Source of the DNA: Natrialba asiatica DSM 12278
GTDB taxonomy: Archaea > Halobacteriota > Halobacteria > Halobacteriales > Natrialbaceae
Reading direction: 5' to 3'
DNA: 64,000 bases
Assembly (NCBI RefSeq): GCF_000337555.1
Contig: NZ_AOIO01000029.1
Coordinates: 44,031-108,030 of the forward strand
Shown here: piece after piece, positions 1-7,810 of the stretch
Numbering within the stretch: the stretch's first letter is position 1
Layout: each line of letters starts with the position of its first letter
Notes under the pieces: model-generated
Databases searched by the model: none
What the model was told of the DNA's origin: nothing
Seen by the model: the letters and a program-made list of their open reading frames with translations, nothing else
Program-made: the position numbers and the translations under genes

Positions 1-2
1 AT

Positions 3-116
3 ATTAACTATATTATAGAAGAGAACAAACGACTGGAAAATGAAATCATCAGACTCAGATCCAGATTAGCTGATATTATGGAGACTCAGGTCGACGAGTC
101 TACCGATTCCGACTAG
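3..116 (+). CDS. Partial CDS: C-terminal tail of a coiled-coil protein
   Basis: An open frame enters from the left edge and ends at TAG 114-116, giving the last 37 residues of a protein whose start lies outside the window. The visible part is a heptad-like helix rich in Glu, Asn, Leu, Ile and Arg (for example EENKRLENEIIRLRSRL) followed by an acidic tail ending in DSD. This fits a short coiled coil. The DNA is clearly more AT-rich than most of the window, as is the recombinase next to it. The two genes are convergent with only one base between their stop codons. Function is unknown; membership in the integrated element is inferred. Confidence 0.5.
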   Translation: MNYIIEENKRLENEIIRLRSRLADIMETQVDESTDSD

Positions 117-117
117 A

Positions 118-1116
118 TCACAGATTGGACATATATCCACGCCTCTTCTCCATCTTCTCTTTCTCTGTCATCTCATTGTAGTGTTTGTCGAGGACATCCC
201 CACTGACGTCTGCTCGGTCGGATACTACTTCCTTCGGCACATCAGATCGGATCATGTGGGTGATTGATCCACGACGGAGCGCGTGGGGACTGACTGCATC
301 ATCACATTCGTGAATTTTGGCATATTCGTGCTCGTCAGTGTCACAGGAGCATTCTTTTCCTCGTGTCTGAGGAGCTGTCGCACAGTAGGCTTGCTTGCGG
401 ATGTTGCTTTTACTGACACGCCCATAGTCTGTTCCGATAAGTGGAGTCCGCCCGAAGTCGTCTGTCTTTTCTGGATGGGTGTGTTCAATCCAGTCCTCTA
501 AGACGTGGCATGTTTCTTGCCTGATCGCGACATATCGCTCTCCGCCTGACTTGTTCTTAAGCGGTGTCCCGTACTCGGCGCGATGAGTGACTTGGATATA
601 TCCCTCTTCAAGGTCGACATCATCGATATCGAGCGAGCGGAGGGCCCCAGTCCGCATCGCAGTCCGCCACATAAGTAAGAAGATTACGTGTCGAATGCTC
701 GCATACTCAAAGCGCTCGAGATAGGTGAGGATCTCCTCTGCTTCGTCAACCTTGATCATCACAGAACGAGCGTTTTCTCCTTTGTCTAACTCCGGTACAT
801 CCACTTTCTCGTAGAGATCGGGCTCAACAGCGTCGATTGTCTCGCAAAAGCGGAGTAGCTGCTTGATGGTACTGAGCTGCGTCCGGACACTGACGCGGTT
901 GAGATCCCCGTCGCGTTTGCGCCAAAGGCGGAACTGGTGTAGCTTCCGACCGGTGAGATTATTGAGATTCTCTATTCCCTGCTCGTCGCACCAGCGAAGG
1001 AAGTGGTTCAGTCGCATCCGATGAGCGCGCTTGGTTGACTCCGCGAGCTCATCTTCGCGGTGATGATGGTACATCTGGACTGCTGTTTCTGGTTCGAGTG
1101 GCTCTAATTTCGACAT
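118..1116 (-). CDS. Tyrosine recombinase/integrase (XerC/D-like)
   Basis: This 332-residue protein is a site-specific tyrosine recombinase. An N-terminal SAM-like core-binding domain (about residues 10-105) is followed by the catalytic domain. Catalytic residues are visible: Arg155 in WRTAMRTG, a Lys in the LKNKSGGER turn (187-189), His278-x-x-Arg281 in SPHALRR, and the nucleophile Tyr313 in DKHYNEM. ATG 1114-1116 is preferred over an upstream in-frame TTG because the protein then begins MSKLEPLEP directly before the folded domain. An intact active site next to tRNA-like repeats suggests a working element integrase. Its lower GC content supports foreign origin. Relatives include chromosomal Xer-like proteins and haloviral or plasmid integrases; which kind this is cannot be told here. 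Confidence 0.9.
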   Translation of the reverse strand: MSKLEPLEPETAVQMYHHHREDELAESTKRAHRMRLNHFLRWCDEQGIENLNNLTGRKLHQFRLWRKRDGDLNRVSVRTQLSTIKQLLRFCETIDAVEPDLYEKVDVPELDKGENARSVMIKVDEAEEILTYLERFEYASIRHVIFLLMWRTAMRTGALRSLDIDDVDLEEGYIQVTHRAEYGTPLKNKSGGERYVAIRQETCHVLEDWIEHTHPEKTDDFGRTPLIGTDYGRVSKSNIRKQAYCATAPQTRGKECSCDTDEHEYAKIHECDDAVSPHALRRGSITHMIRSDVPKEVVSDRADVSGDVLDKHYNEMTEKEKMEKRRGYMSNL

Positions 1117-1255
1117 CAGTGTGTCTCCAGATGCCAGCAACAGTGTACACGGGCGCGCGGAGGAGGCTGCACTTAACGGGGACAGGATTTGTGGTCGGCA
1201 TTGACTGCACCCACTATGTCTCGCGGGAGAGCGATGACGGTCGCGTGTTATCCTA

Positions 1256-1274
1256 GCGGATCCTACGGATCCGC
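1256..1274. repeat. Perfect inverted repeat, 8-bp arms
   Basis: GCGGATCC (1256-1263) and GGATCCGC (1267-1274) are exact reverse complements around the spacer TAC. The hairpin lies between the recombinase promoter region and the first tRNA-end repeat. It could be an accessory recombination site, a transcription stop, or part of the att region. Confidence 0.6.
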
Positions 1275-1275
1275 G

Positions 1276-1308
1276 GATTGCACGGCGCCACCGCGCCGTG
1301 ACGCAATC
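1276..1308. repeat. Long hairpin overlapping the first att-like repeat
   Basis: CACGGCGC (1281-1288) and GCGCCGTG (1293-1300) are perfect reverse complements around a 4-nt loop. The stem extends outward as GATTG (1276-1280) against CAATC (1304-1308) with a 3-nt bulge. The outer right arm is shared with the first tRNA-end repeat copy, so hairpin and repeat are physically linked. Confidence 0.6.
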
Positions 1309-1323
1309 GCGCCCGGCCCGCTT
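1305..1323 (+). repeat. tRNA 3'-end repeat, copy 1 (candidate att site)
   Basis: The 19 bases AATCGCGCCCGGCCCGCTT recur exactly at 1422-1440. They correspond to the 3' half of a T-stem, a seven-base acceptor strand (CCGGCCC), a discriminator G and three further bases. The upstream T-loop is missing here, so this copy is only the core of the repeat. Confidence 0.6.
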
Positions 1324-1412
1324 TTGCTCCGAGCAATCACGCGAGGAGCAACGCGGCTAGCGTGGTTTAAATCGCAGGGAGGTCGCGCGCAGCGGAGCGA
1401 GCACGTCCGACC

Positions 1413-1440
1413 GTGTGTTCAAATCGCGCCCGGCCCGCTT
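1413..1440 (+). repeat. tRNA 3'-end fragment, copy 2 (candidate att site)
   Basis: Bases 1413-1437 fold as a tRNA T-arm and acceptor 3' strand: stem GTGTG, loop TTCAAAT, stem CGCGC (with two G-U pairs), acceptor strand CCGGCCC and discriminator G. No D-arm, anticodon arm or 5' acceptor strand lies upstream, so it is not a functional tRNA. A GGGCCGG acceptor stem with discriminator G resembles haloarchaeal tRNA-Lys, but that assignment is from memory. Two tandem copies 117 bp apart could mean successive integrations at one site. Confidence 0.55.
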
Positions 1441-1760
1441 TCGTGACGAACAGTATTGACTTCTGTCCGACAGTATGAGCAGGTACTTGCCGCTCGTGTC
1501 GGATCTGTCTCTTCCTCACCCGTCGAGTGGTGCGTCTCATCACGCAGTGGCACCGATATTACTGGTAACAGGCACTAGTGGCGTTCCAACGCTGAACTGA
1601 TGAGTGAAATCGAGATCGGTCGCCGGTTTCACCATCAGTCGACGGTTGGAACGATACTAGGGGAAGCGTCTGTGATGCACGGCAGATGAACTCCGGAACC
1701 CCTGTTCCGAACTCGAGTTCAAAAAATCGAGCGACCTGTCAATCGAGTCCTGAAGGCCGG
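1441..1760. other. Intergenic stretch, no gene seen
   Basis: Between the att-like repeat and the stop of the beta-helix gene I see no open frame with haloarchaeal coding character, no tRNA and no strong TATA box. It is probably the chromosomal flank of the integrated element together with the downstream region of the beta-helix gene. Confidence 0.4.
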
Positions 1761-3332
1761 TTACCGGTCGTCTCGAACGCCGGCGGGGAACTCGTTGCCC
1801 GATAACTGCACGGCACCGGAGTCGCTTGTGATGCGGAGAGAGTTGGCGTTCGCAATCGGTTGGGCGGCAGAGTTTTCGATCGTCACGTCGGCCGCGCCGT
1901 TGACGACGATCGGGGTGTCTCGCGTTTCGAACTCGCTGTCGGAGATGGTGTAGTTCTCGCCGCGGAGTTCGATGCCGCGCCGTCTGGTGTCGCCGGGTTG
2001 GTCGATGTCGAGTCCGGTGAACTGGCAATTGTGGCGCTGACAGAAGATTGCGTGCCGAAGCGTGGTCCCGGGTGCATCGCCGGTGACGCGGACGTTCGAC
2101 AGATCGACGCCGCCGCCGTCTTCGCCGAGGATGCGAACGGCATTTGCGCTCCCGGCCATGTCGACGGTGACGTTTTCGATGGTCGTCGGCCCGTTGCCGG
2201 AATCGAGTCGGATCCCGTTTGCGGGCTGTGCACCGACGCTGATATCGGTGTTCGAAATGTTCGTTTCGTCGACATCGCTCATGACTCTGATGGCGTCGCC
2301 GTTTGGTTCTGGGACGGCGATCGTCGCGTCTTCGATGGTAAATCGGTCGCCGCCGTCGAGTCGAATCGCGTGTTGGCCCGCCGAGCCGTGTGGGTCATCG
2401 TCGACGACGACCGTTGCACCGCTGACTGCCGCGGTCGAGCCGTTGAGTCGGATCGAGGCAGTTCCGCTGTTTCGGAAGTAGCCGCCACTGATGCCGACTC
2501 GACCCGTCTGGTTCGAAGAGTACAATCCGTTATCCGGGAAGCCGCCCAGAATACAGTTCTCGAACACGAGCGTCCCGCGGTGGTTCCCGTTGACGTGGAC
2601 GCCGGTCGCGCCGCGCCACATGTTGCCCTCGTTCGGCGTCTCGTCGACGTGGACGGCCCCGTCAGGCGCGTGGAAACAATTGACGAGTCCCTCGCCATCG
2701 GGGTCGAGCACGTTGAACAGACCGGGACCCCAGGTTCCGCTGTCGTGGACGCCGTCTATCCGCACGTTCCGAACGATAAGGCCATCCTCGACCTCCGCGT
2801 TAATGACACGAATACCCGTTTCCGATGCGGTCTGGTCGACGTCGAACCCTTCGAACCGAAGGTCGTTGCCGGGAACCTCGTGCGTTCCCAGTCGGAATAG
2901 TCGGTACTGTGGGCCGTCGAACTCGTGGTAGTTCGCCGGAACGAGCGTCGCGTCCTCCCCCACGAAGCCGACGTTTTCGAAGCCAGTGAACCGGAGCTGT
3001 TCGTCCATGTAGTATCGCCCTTCGGGGAACTCGAGGAGCGTATCGTCTCCAACGTGCTCTCGAAGGACGGGCGTGATCGATTCGTTTCCGTCGGGATCTG
3101 CACCGGCTTCGACGATGTCGATGACGGTGTCGTACTGACTCCGTACGTCGTCGTCGGCCGCTGCTACCGAGCCGACACTGGCAAGTGAGGCCACCGACCC
3201 GGCCGCAACGAGACTGCCTTTTAGATACGATCGTCGACTGAACTGCTGACCGCGTCCGTCGTTTGAAGTCACGTCCCCCCTTCTGGAGGTTGGGGTATTA
3301 CGTATATTCCGCGTAAATTTTCTGTTAATCAT
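1761..3332 (-). CDS. Tat-exported right-handed beta-helix protein
   Basis: This 523-residue protein is predicted to be secreted folded by the Tat pathway: a twin-arginine motif (FSRRSYLKG) is followed by a small-residue hydrophobic stretch and an Ala-x-Ala-like cleavage region near AADDD. The mature part repeats the beta-helix pattern, with rungs such as IENVTVDMAG, LSNVRVTGDAP and TISDSEFETRD, as in pectate-lyase-like polysaccharide-active proteins. No catalytic triad could be assigned, so lyase activity is only one option; a structural surface role is equally possible. ATG 3332 gives a long N-region; a GTG start about 20 codons later (at the VTSNDGRG segment) would place the twin arginines closer to the N-terminus. 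A second beta-helix exoprotein lies at 42.0 kb. Confidence 0.8.
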   Translation of the reverse strand: MINRKFTRNIRNTPTSRRGDVTSNDGRGQQFSRRSYLKGSLVAAGSVASLASVGSVAAADDDVRSQYDTVIDIVEAGADPDGNESITPVLREHVGDDTLLEFPEGRYYMDEQLRFTGFENVGFVGEDATLVPANYHEFDGPQYRLFRLGTHEVPGNDLRFEGFDVDQTASETGIRVINAEVEDGLIVRNVRIDGVHDSGTWGPGLFNVLDPDGEGLVNCFHAPDGAVHVDETPNEGNMWRGATGVHVNGNHRGTLVFENCILGGFPDNGLYSSNQTGRVGISGGYFRNSGTASIRLNGSTAAVSGATVVVDDDPHGSAGQHAIRLDGGDRFTIEDATIAVPEPNGDAIRVMSDVDETNISNTDISVGAQPANGIRLDSGNGPTTIENVTVDMAGSANAVRILGEDGGGVDLSNVRVTGDAPGTTLRHAIFCQRHNCQFTGLDIDQPGDTRRRGIELRGENYTISDSEFETRDTPIVVNGAADVTIENSAAQPIANANSLRITSDSGAVQLSGNEFPAGVRDDR

Positions 3333-3637
3333 CAGAGTATTCGAACGACGATTGACCGTTCGTCAACGGTAACGACTGCTTGCGATTTTGCGGGTCGCTC
3401 GCGTTCGGTTTCGCCGTTCAAAACAACGTGACTGTCTCCGCTGCTGTGGTGAGCGAAACAGTTGTACTTCCAGAACGGTTTTGGCACGCTACTGGCCATC
3501 GCTTTTCACGCTGATTTCGACATAACTGACTCTAATGCTGTTTTATATACCATCGATAGTGACTGTCAAGATTGTCACCGCTAATATCTTTGGATGAGGG
3601 GTTATTGCGCTCCTTATCCTACGATTGGACCGAATCC

Positions 3638-4306
3638 ATGACATCGATCGCAGACATCGAGTTCTCGGCTGACGGGACCGGACTGGGCGACCTCTTCGAG
3701 GCCGTTCCCTCACTGACCTGCGAGATGGAGAGCGTGATCGCCTCGCACGGGCATGGGCTTTGGCTTTCGGGGCCATCCCAGGAGATGATCGACGACGCAT
3801 TGGCGACCTCGTCCGCGATTGATGAGTACTCGCTGATCAACAGCGACGACGACCGCTGGCTGTACGACATCGAGTTCAAACCGGGAACGGTCAACGTCTT
3901 CGAGCTGGTTATCGAGGAGGGTGGGACCGTACTGAGCGCCTCCGCATCGAACGGCACCTGGCTGTTGAGCATCCGCGTTCTCGAACGGGATCACGTGAGT
4001 TCGCTCTACGATCGGCTCACCGAAGACGACGTCTCGCCGACGATCGTTCGCCTGTTCGATCTGGAGTCCGAGAGCAACTCCCAGTGTGGGCTGACCGCTC
4101 GACAGTACGAGACGCTGGTGGCTGCGATCGATCACGGTTACTTCGAGATTCCGCGAGAGGTCTCGATGCAGGAGCTATCAGAAGAACTCGATATCTCTCA
4201 TCAGGCGCTGTCCGAGCGATTGCGGCGGGCCTATCGGGCGCTCGTCACGTCGGAACTCAACGTCACCGAAGACGCACCGGTCACCGAACCCATTCCCTCC
4301 GACTGA
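3638..4306 (+). CDS. HTH-10 (bacterio-opsin activator-type) transcriptional regulator
   Basis: The 222-residue product resembles the haloarchaeal Bat/HTH-10 regulators: an N-terminal sensory-like domain of about 150 residues, then a C-terminal helix-turn-helix. The family signature is visible near residues 155-200: LTARQYETLVAAIDHGYFEIPREVSMQELSEELDISHQALSERLRRAYRAL, quoted here only to show spacing in short pieces: LTARQYETLV, then GYFEIPRE, then LDISHQALSERLRRA. ATG 3638 gives the usual MTSIADIEF start; an in-frame TTG at 3572 is less likely. A TATA-like TTTATATA lies at 3541-3548. It likely regulates genes not identifiable here; the crotonase downstream has its own promoter, so co-transcription is not required. 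Confidence 0.85.
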   Translation: MTSIADIEFSADGTGLGDLFEAVPSLTCEMESVIASHGHGLWLSGPSQEMIDDALATSSAIDEYSLINSDDDRWLYDIEFKPGTVNVFELVIEEGGTVLSASASNGTWLLSIRVLERDHVSSLYDRLTEDDVSPTIVRLFDLESESNSQCGLTARQYETLVAAIDHGYFEIPREVSMQELSEELDISHQALSERLRRAYRALVTSELNVTEDAPVTEPIPSD

Positions 4307-4352
4307 CGGCACGGGTACGCGTCGCCGTCGAGTAGCGGGCTGGAACATCACC

Positions 4353-4360
4353 ATTAATAG
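4353..4360 (+). promoter_or_regulatory. TATA box of the crotonase gene
   Basis: ATTAATAG is centred about 26 nt before ATG 4382. This spacing predicts transcription starting at or next to the start codon (leaderless mRNA) and supports the chosen start over an upstream TTG at 4361. Confidence 0.5.
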
Positions 4361-4381
4361 TTGGGCGTCTGTCCATCCGGT

Positions 4382-5149
4382 ATGGATATCGACAGCGATG
4401 CTGGCATCCTGACAATCACTTTCGACCGACCCGAGGTCCGCAACGCGATTTCTCGCGAGACAGCAACGACGCTGGCGGAGACGATCGCCGACGCGTCCCC
4501 CGATGAGTATCACGCGATCGTTATCACTGGCGAGGGCGACGCCTTCAGCGCCGGCGGCGATATCGAGGCGATGGCGACGGAACCCGACCCGCCGCGTGAG
4601 GCCTACGAGGATCTCACGAACTCGTTCGGCCGCGTCGTCGAAGCCATGCTCGAGTGTCCGGTTCCGATCGTCGCGAAGGTGTCCGGCGACGCGGTCGGTG
4701 CCGGCCTCGCGGTCGTCGCTCTCTCGGACATCGCCTACGCCACCGAGGAGGCGACCTTCTCCTGTGCGTTCGTCCGCGTCGGCCTCATTCCGGATACCGG
4801 CGGCACCTTCATGCTCCCACACCTGATCGGCCTGCGGGCCGCGAAAAAACTCGCGTTCACCGGCGAGTTCTTCGACGCCGAGCGCGCCGCGGACCTCGAC
4901 CTGATCAACGAAGCGGTTCCCGCGAGTGAACTCGATGGGCGAGTAACCGAAACCGTCGAGCGACTCAGCCGACGACCGACGGATGTGATTGGCATAACGA
5001 AACAGGCGCTACACGAGAATCTGGGCCGTCGGTGGTCCGAGGCGCTAGATTACGAGAATTTGCTTCAGGGACACGCTCGTGCGACCGATTCCCACGAGGA
5101 AGGCGTTGCTGCGTTTCTCGAGGGTCGCGATCCGGCGTTCAACGAATAG
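4382..5149 (+). CDS. Enoyl-CoA hydratase/isomerase family protein (PaaG-like)
   Basis: This 255-residue crotonase-fold enzyme acts on acyl-CoA thioesters. The oxyanion-hole segments are visible: ITGEGDAFSAGGDIEAM (about 48-64) and AVGAGLAVVALSD (105-117). In the third active-site segment, FSCAFVRVGLIPDTGGT, an Asp (138) stands where hydratases carry the second catalytic Glu. That pattern is typical of PaaG-type 2-(1,2-epoxy-1,2-dihydrophenyl)acetyl-CoA isomerases and related isomerases, so a role in aromatic or unsaturated acyl-CoA isomerisation is as likely as classical hydration. Length is normal for the family. It stands alone as a leaderless gene. Other acyl-CoA genes are at 58.8-64 kb. 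Confidence 0.85.
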   Translation: MDIDSDAGILTITFDRPEVRNAISRETATTLAETIADASPDEYHAIVITGEGDAFSAGGDIEAMATEPDPPREAYEDLTNSFGRVVEAMLECPVPIVAKVSGDAVGAGLAVVALSDIAYATEEATFSCAFVRVGLIPDTGGTFMLPHLIGLRAAKKLAFTGEFFDAERAADLDLINEAVPASELDGRVTETVERLSRRPTDVIGITKQALHENLGRRWSEALDYENLLQGHARATDSHEEGVAAFLEGRDPAFNE

Positions 5150-5288
5150 GTTGGTCCGTACCACAGATAGTTGGTGAGACGGACGTTCTTGCGGTTCCAC
5201 TGTTCACGGGAGCTACTGCTGTGGTATGGACACGCAAGCCAGCGCAAGCAGCACCGTCTTGGTCGTGTTTGATAGACATTTGAGTGCA

Positions 5289-5921
5289 ATGTCTCCACAA
5301 TTTACGGACGACGACGTCGGCAAGAACGTCATTAACGCCGAGGGTGATGAGATCGGTATCATCGCCGACGTCGACCACGGCACCGCGCACGTCGAACCGA
5401 ATCCTGGGATTACGGATACTATCAAGGCAAAACTCGGCTGGGGCGGAACAGACGATGCGTATCCACTGCAGGAGAGTTCGGTCGCAGATGTCACAGCGGA
5501 CGAGGTCCACTTGCAGAGTGACCTGTCCGGGACAGGAGCCGGAATGAGCGGTGCTGGCGCTGGAGCCGGCACCGGCGCTGACACCGGAGCGGGAGCAGGA
5601 ACAGAAATGGACACGGACACCGGCACTGGCACCGATGCCGGCTCGAGCCGAACGCGTGATACCGGGATGGATACGGACACCGGTAGGGACACCGATGCGG
5701 GAGGACGGACGGGGACGACGCGGGAGGATCGCGACGACGATAGTGGACTGATGGACGACGATGACGATGATAGCGGCTTGATCGGCGACAGTGATGACGA
5801 TAACAGCGGGCTGATGGATGATGACGACGATGATAGTGGCTTGATGAGCGATGATGACGACGATGATAGCGGCTTGATGAGCGATGATGACGACGATGAC
5901 CGTCGTAACGACACGCGATAA
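5289..5921 (+). CDS. PRC-barrel-like protein with acidic repeat tail
   Basis: The 210-residue product begins with a PRC-barrel-like domain of about 80 residues (FTDDDVGKNVINAEGDEIG, then IIADVDHGTAHVEPNPG), a fold known from RimM and photosynthetic reaction-centre H subunits and common as a stand-alone haloarchaeal domain. The rest is low complexity: a Gly/Ala/Thr stretch (GAGAGAGTGAD), Asp-Thr dipeptide runs, and about five copies of an Asp-rich unit ending in SGLM. ATG 5289 is preferred because the domain begins immediately after it. The tail is probably disordered and strongly anionic. The function is unknown; ion buffering or protein contact are guesses. Confidence 0.75.
   Translation: MSPQFTDDDVGKNVINAEGDEIGIIADVDHGTAHVEPNPGITDTIKAKLGWGGTDDAYPLQESSVADVTADEVHLQSDLSGTGAGMSGAGAGAGTGADTGAGAGTEMDTDTGTGTDAGSSRTRDTGMDTDTGRDTDAGGRTGTTREDRDDDSGLMDDDDDDSGLIGDSDDDNSGLMDDDDDDSGLMSDDDDDDSGLMSDDDDDDRRNDTR
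5743..5904 (+). repeat. In-frame tandem repeat encoding Asp runs with SGLM/SGLI
   Basis: A unit of about 30-33 bp is repeated roughly five times and codes for SGLM or SGLI followed by five or six Asp residues. The last two copies are almost identical at DNA level (GATAGCGGCTTGATGAGC followed by GAT/GAC codons), suggesting recent expansion by slippage or unequal exchange. Copy number is probably variable between strains. Confidence 0.8.
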
Positions 5922-6005
5922 CCCGTCGTCCTCACCGATCTAGTGAATCGGTTCCCCATCCCCATCCAGCAACGATTTCTCACCCGACGCGCCACCGATT
6001 GCCGG

Positions 6006-6836
6006 TCACTCCGGCTCGCCGTGTGACACACCGTCTCGCTCGTCCGCTCGCCGCCGCCGCAGTGCCGCTCGCGCGTTCGAGGCTTCGTATCCAAAGAGGA
6101 CGCTCTCGCCGTAGTGTTCTGCCACTTCGAGTGCGCGGATCAGGTTCTCAACCTCGACGTTGACCGCGTACAACTCGATACTGAACGGCGTCTCGAGTTC
6201 ACTTTCGAATCCCTTCGCGATCGTCTCGAGCCAGTAGGTCGTCTCGTAGGCCGTGTCGTACAGCGGCACGACGAACTCGTCGACGTAGTCTTCGAGGGCT
6301 GCGAGGTCGAGGCCGGCCCGCTCGTAGAGGTGTCCCGGATACGGATCAGGGTAGAGCGTCAGATAGACCCGTCCCGGAATGCGATCGGCGGCATCCGCGA
6401 CGAACTCGGTGATGACGCTCGCACGCCACTCGTTTCGCTCTTCGTACTCGCTCTCTGCAAACGCCCGCTCACAGACGCCACAGCGACAGTATTCGGGTCG
6501 GGGAAACCCAACGTCGTCGAGTCTCACGTCCTCGTTCGCCTCGACGCAATCGTCGATGATTTCGAACAGCCCCTCGCGATAGTCCTCGCGCGAGGGACAG
6601 ATGTAGGCCCAGTCGAAGTACCGGCGATCCCTGGTTGCGGGACGCCCCATGTCGTCGACCGGAACGAGCGACGGATCGGCGTCTGCGGCCGCGTTATCGC
6701 CGAAACAGGAGACCATGTTCACCCCGTCCGCGATCGGCTCTGCGGACCGGCCGGTCACGTCCTTGACCTCGTAGAAGCCGCGGTCGAACTCCGGCCACTG
6801 GACCTCTTCAGCGTTGCGGGTGACGACGCCGTACAT
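6006..6836 (-). CDS. Conserved hypothetical protein, possible TIM-barrel hydrolase fold
   Basis: This 276-residue cytoplasmic-looking protein has no signal peptide or membrane segment. Alternating strand and helix segments ending in acidic residues (RRYFDWAYICPS, VRLDDVGFPRPEY, VYLTLYPDPYPGHLYE, EFVVPLYDTAYE) resemble a (beta/alpha)8 barrel as in glycoside-hydrolase-like domains. A compact cysteine cluster, Cys117-x-Cys119-x2-Cys122, could bind a metal. I do not recognise a characterised family, and catalytic acids are not assigned. It is convergent with the PRC-barrel gene and probably monocistronic. Confidence 0.7.
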   Translation of the reverse strand: MYGVVTRNAEEVQWPEFDRGFYEVKDVTGRSAEPIADGVNMVSCFGDNAAADADPSLVPVDDMGRPATRDRRYFDWAYICPSREDYREGLFEIIDDCVEANEDVRLDDVGFPRPEYCRCGVCERAFAESEYEERNEWRASVITEFVADAADRIPGRVYLTLYPDPYPGHLYERAGLDLAALEDYVDEFVVPLYDTAYETTYWLETIAKGFESELETPFSIELYAVNVEVENLIRALEVAEHYGESVLFGYEASNARAALRRRRADERDGVSHGEPE

Positions 6837-7061
6837 AGCTCACGGTACGACGCCGTCCCCGTAAGCCGTTCGGATCGGGGTGATCGTATCCGTTATGTGT
6901 ATCCACGCTCGTACGCCGACGTGTACTCATTCTGGGAGTCGTAGTCGTACGAGTACGCGAACCGACCCGATAAGTCACGATGTGAACTCGTGTGCGTTCT
7001 GTGCGGGTGTCAGAACGATGTCTCGGGTCGATTCAGTCGTTTCTAAGACGATGCAGGGTTC

Positions 7062-7181
7062 TTACTCGGCTGGCTCGTATTCGATTTCCTCGGTGTCGAT
7101 CTCCGACGAGCTGGTGAAGACGACCTTCCAGAGGACGGCGATAACGACCAGGGCAAGCAGGACTTTAACCGTGCGTGACAT
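7062..7181 (-). CDS. Small single-pass membrane protein (39 aa)
   Basis: A 39-residue open frame from ATG 7179-7181 to TAA 7062-7064 reads MSRTVKVLLALVVIAVLWK and continues into an acidic tail with EIDTEEIEYEPAE. It has a Lys/Arg N-terminus, one hydrophobic segment and an acidic C-terminus, the expected shape of a tiny membrane protein. Codon choice (mostly GTC, CTG, GCC, GAG, GAC) is haloarchaeal. I recall similar short unannotated proteins in haloarchaea but cannot verify homology. It sits between the 6006-6836 gene and pyrI on the same strand as both. Confidence 0.65.
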   Translation of the reverse strand: MSRTVKVLLALVVIAVLWKVVFTSSSEIDTEEIEYEPAE

Positions 7182-7318
7182 ATCCACCTAGAGTTTCGGT
7201 CGGCTCCTATTTAGCTATTCTGGATAGTCCTCTCGATTCGAAAATACGCATGTTCGACACCGGTGTGGCGCGTCGATAGAGTGGCCGATCAACGGGACTG
7301 GTGAACCGGCCGTTCCGG

Positions 7319-7810
7319 TCAGGCCGTATCGATCAGCGCTGCGATCTCCTCTCGGACGATCGTCTCGCAGTACGTACAGCGAACGCCGTCCGGGAGCACC
7401 TCGAACCGCGATGTCACGGGTTCGCCGCCGGTTGTGATGCAGTCCGCGTTCGGACACGACAACACGCCTTCGACGTACCCGGGGCGCTCGACGCGATGCT
7501 TTTCGACCACCTCGTAGTCACGAACGATATTGATCGTTGCGTCGGGCGCGATCAGCGTGAGTACGTCGACTTCGTCTTGACTCAACTCTCGACCCTCGAC
7601 CTTGACGATGTCTTTGCGCGCGAATCGATTCGATGGAACGTTCATCCCGACGGAAACCTCCTCGCCCTCGGTCCCGTCGATACCGAGAATCGCGAGGACG
7701 TTAAGCGCCTGGCCGCCACGGACGTGATCGATGACAGTGCCGTCCTGAATCTTGCTTACCCGGAGTTCGTGCGCCGCGTTGTCGTCGTGATGGTCGTGAT
7801 CGTCACTCAT
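7319..7810 (-). CDS. pyrI: Aspartate carbamoyltransferase regulatory subunit
   Basis: This 163-residue subunit pairs with PyrB in the aspartate transcarbamoylase holoenzyme and confers nucleotide feedback control on pyrimidine synthesis. The N-terminal allosteric domain contains [20 protein letters not shown] and the conserved [19 protein letters not shown] segment. The C-terminal zinc domain has the four cysteines Cys119, Cys124, Cys145 and Cys148 (CPNADC and CTYC). ATG 7810 overlaps the last 8 bp of pyrB, so the two subunits are translationally coupled. A His/Asp-rich N-terminal tail (SDDHDHHDD) precedes the usual start of the domain and may reflect salt adaptation. Confidence 0.97.
   Translation of the reverse strand: MSDDHDHHDDNAAHELRVSKIQDGTVIDHVRGGQALNVLAILGIDGTEGEEVSVGMNVPSNRFARKDIVKVEGRELSQDEVDVLTLIAPDATINIVRDYEVVEKHRVERPGYVEGVLSCPNADCITTGGEPVTSRFEVLPDGVRCTYCETIVREEIAALIDTA

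Larger units (their letters stand above)
1..1440. mobile_element. End of an integrated genetic element (putative)
   Basis: This segment is inferred to be one end of an integrative element that continues to the left of the window. It carries an intact tyrosine recombinase, the tail of an AT-richer coiled-coil gene and, 190-320 bp upstream of the recombinase start, two copies of a 19-bp sequence matching the 3' end of a haloarchaeal tRNA. Elements that integrate into tRNA 3' ends leave such truncated copies at the far boundary. The other boundary, with the intact tRNA, would lie outside the window. The call rests on gene content and repeats; exact ends are uncertain. Confidence 0.5.
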
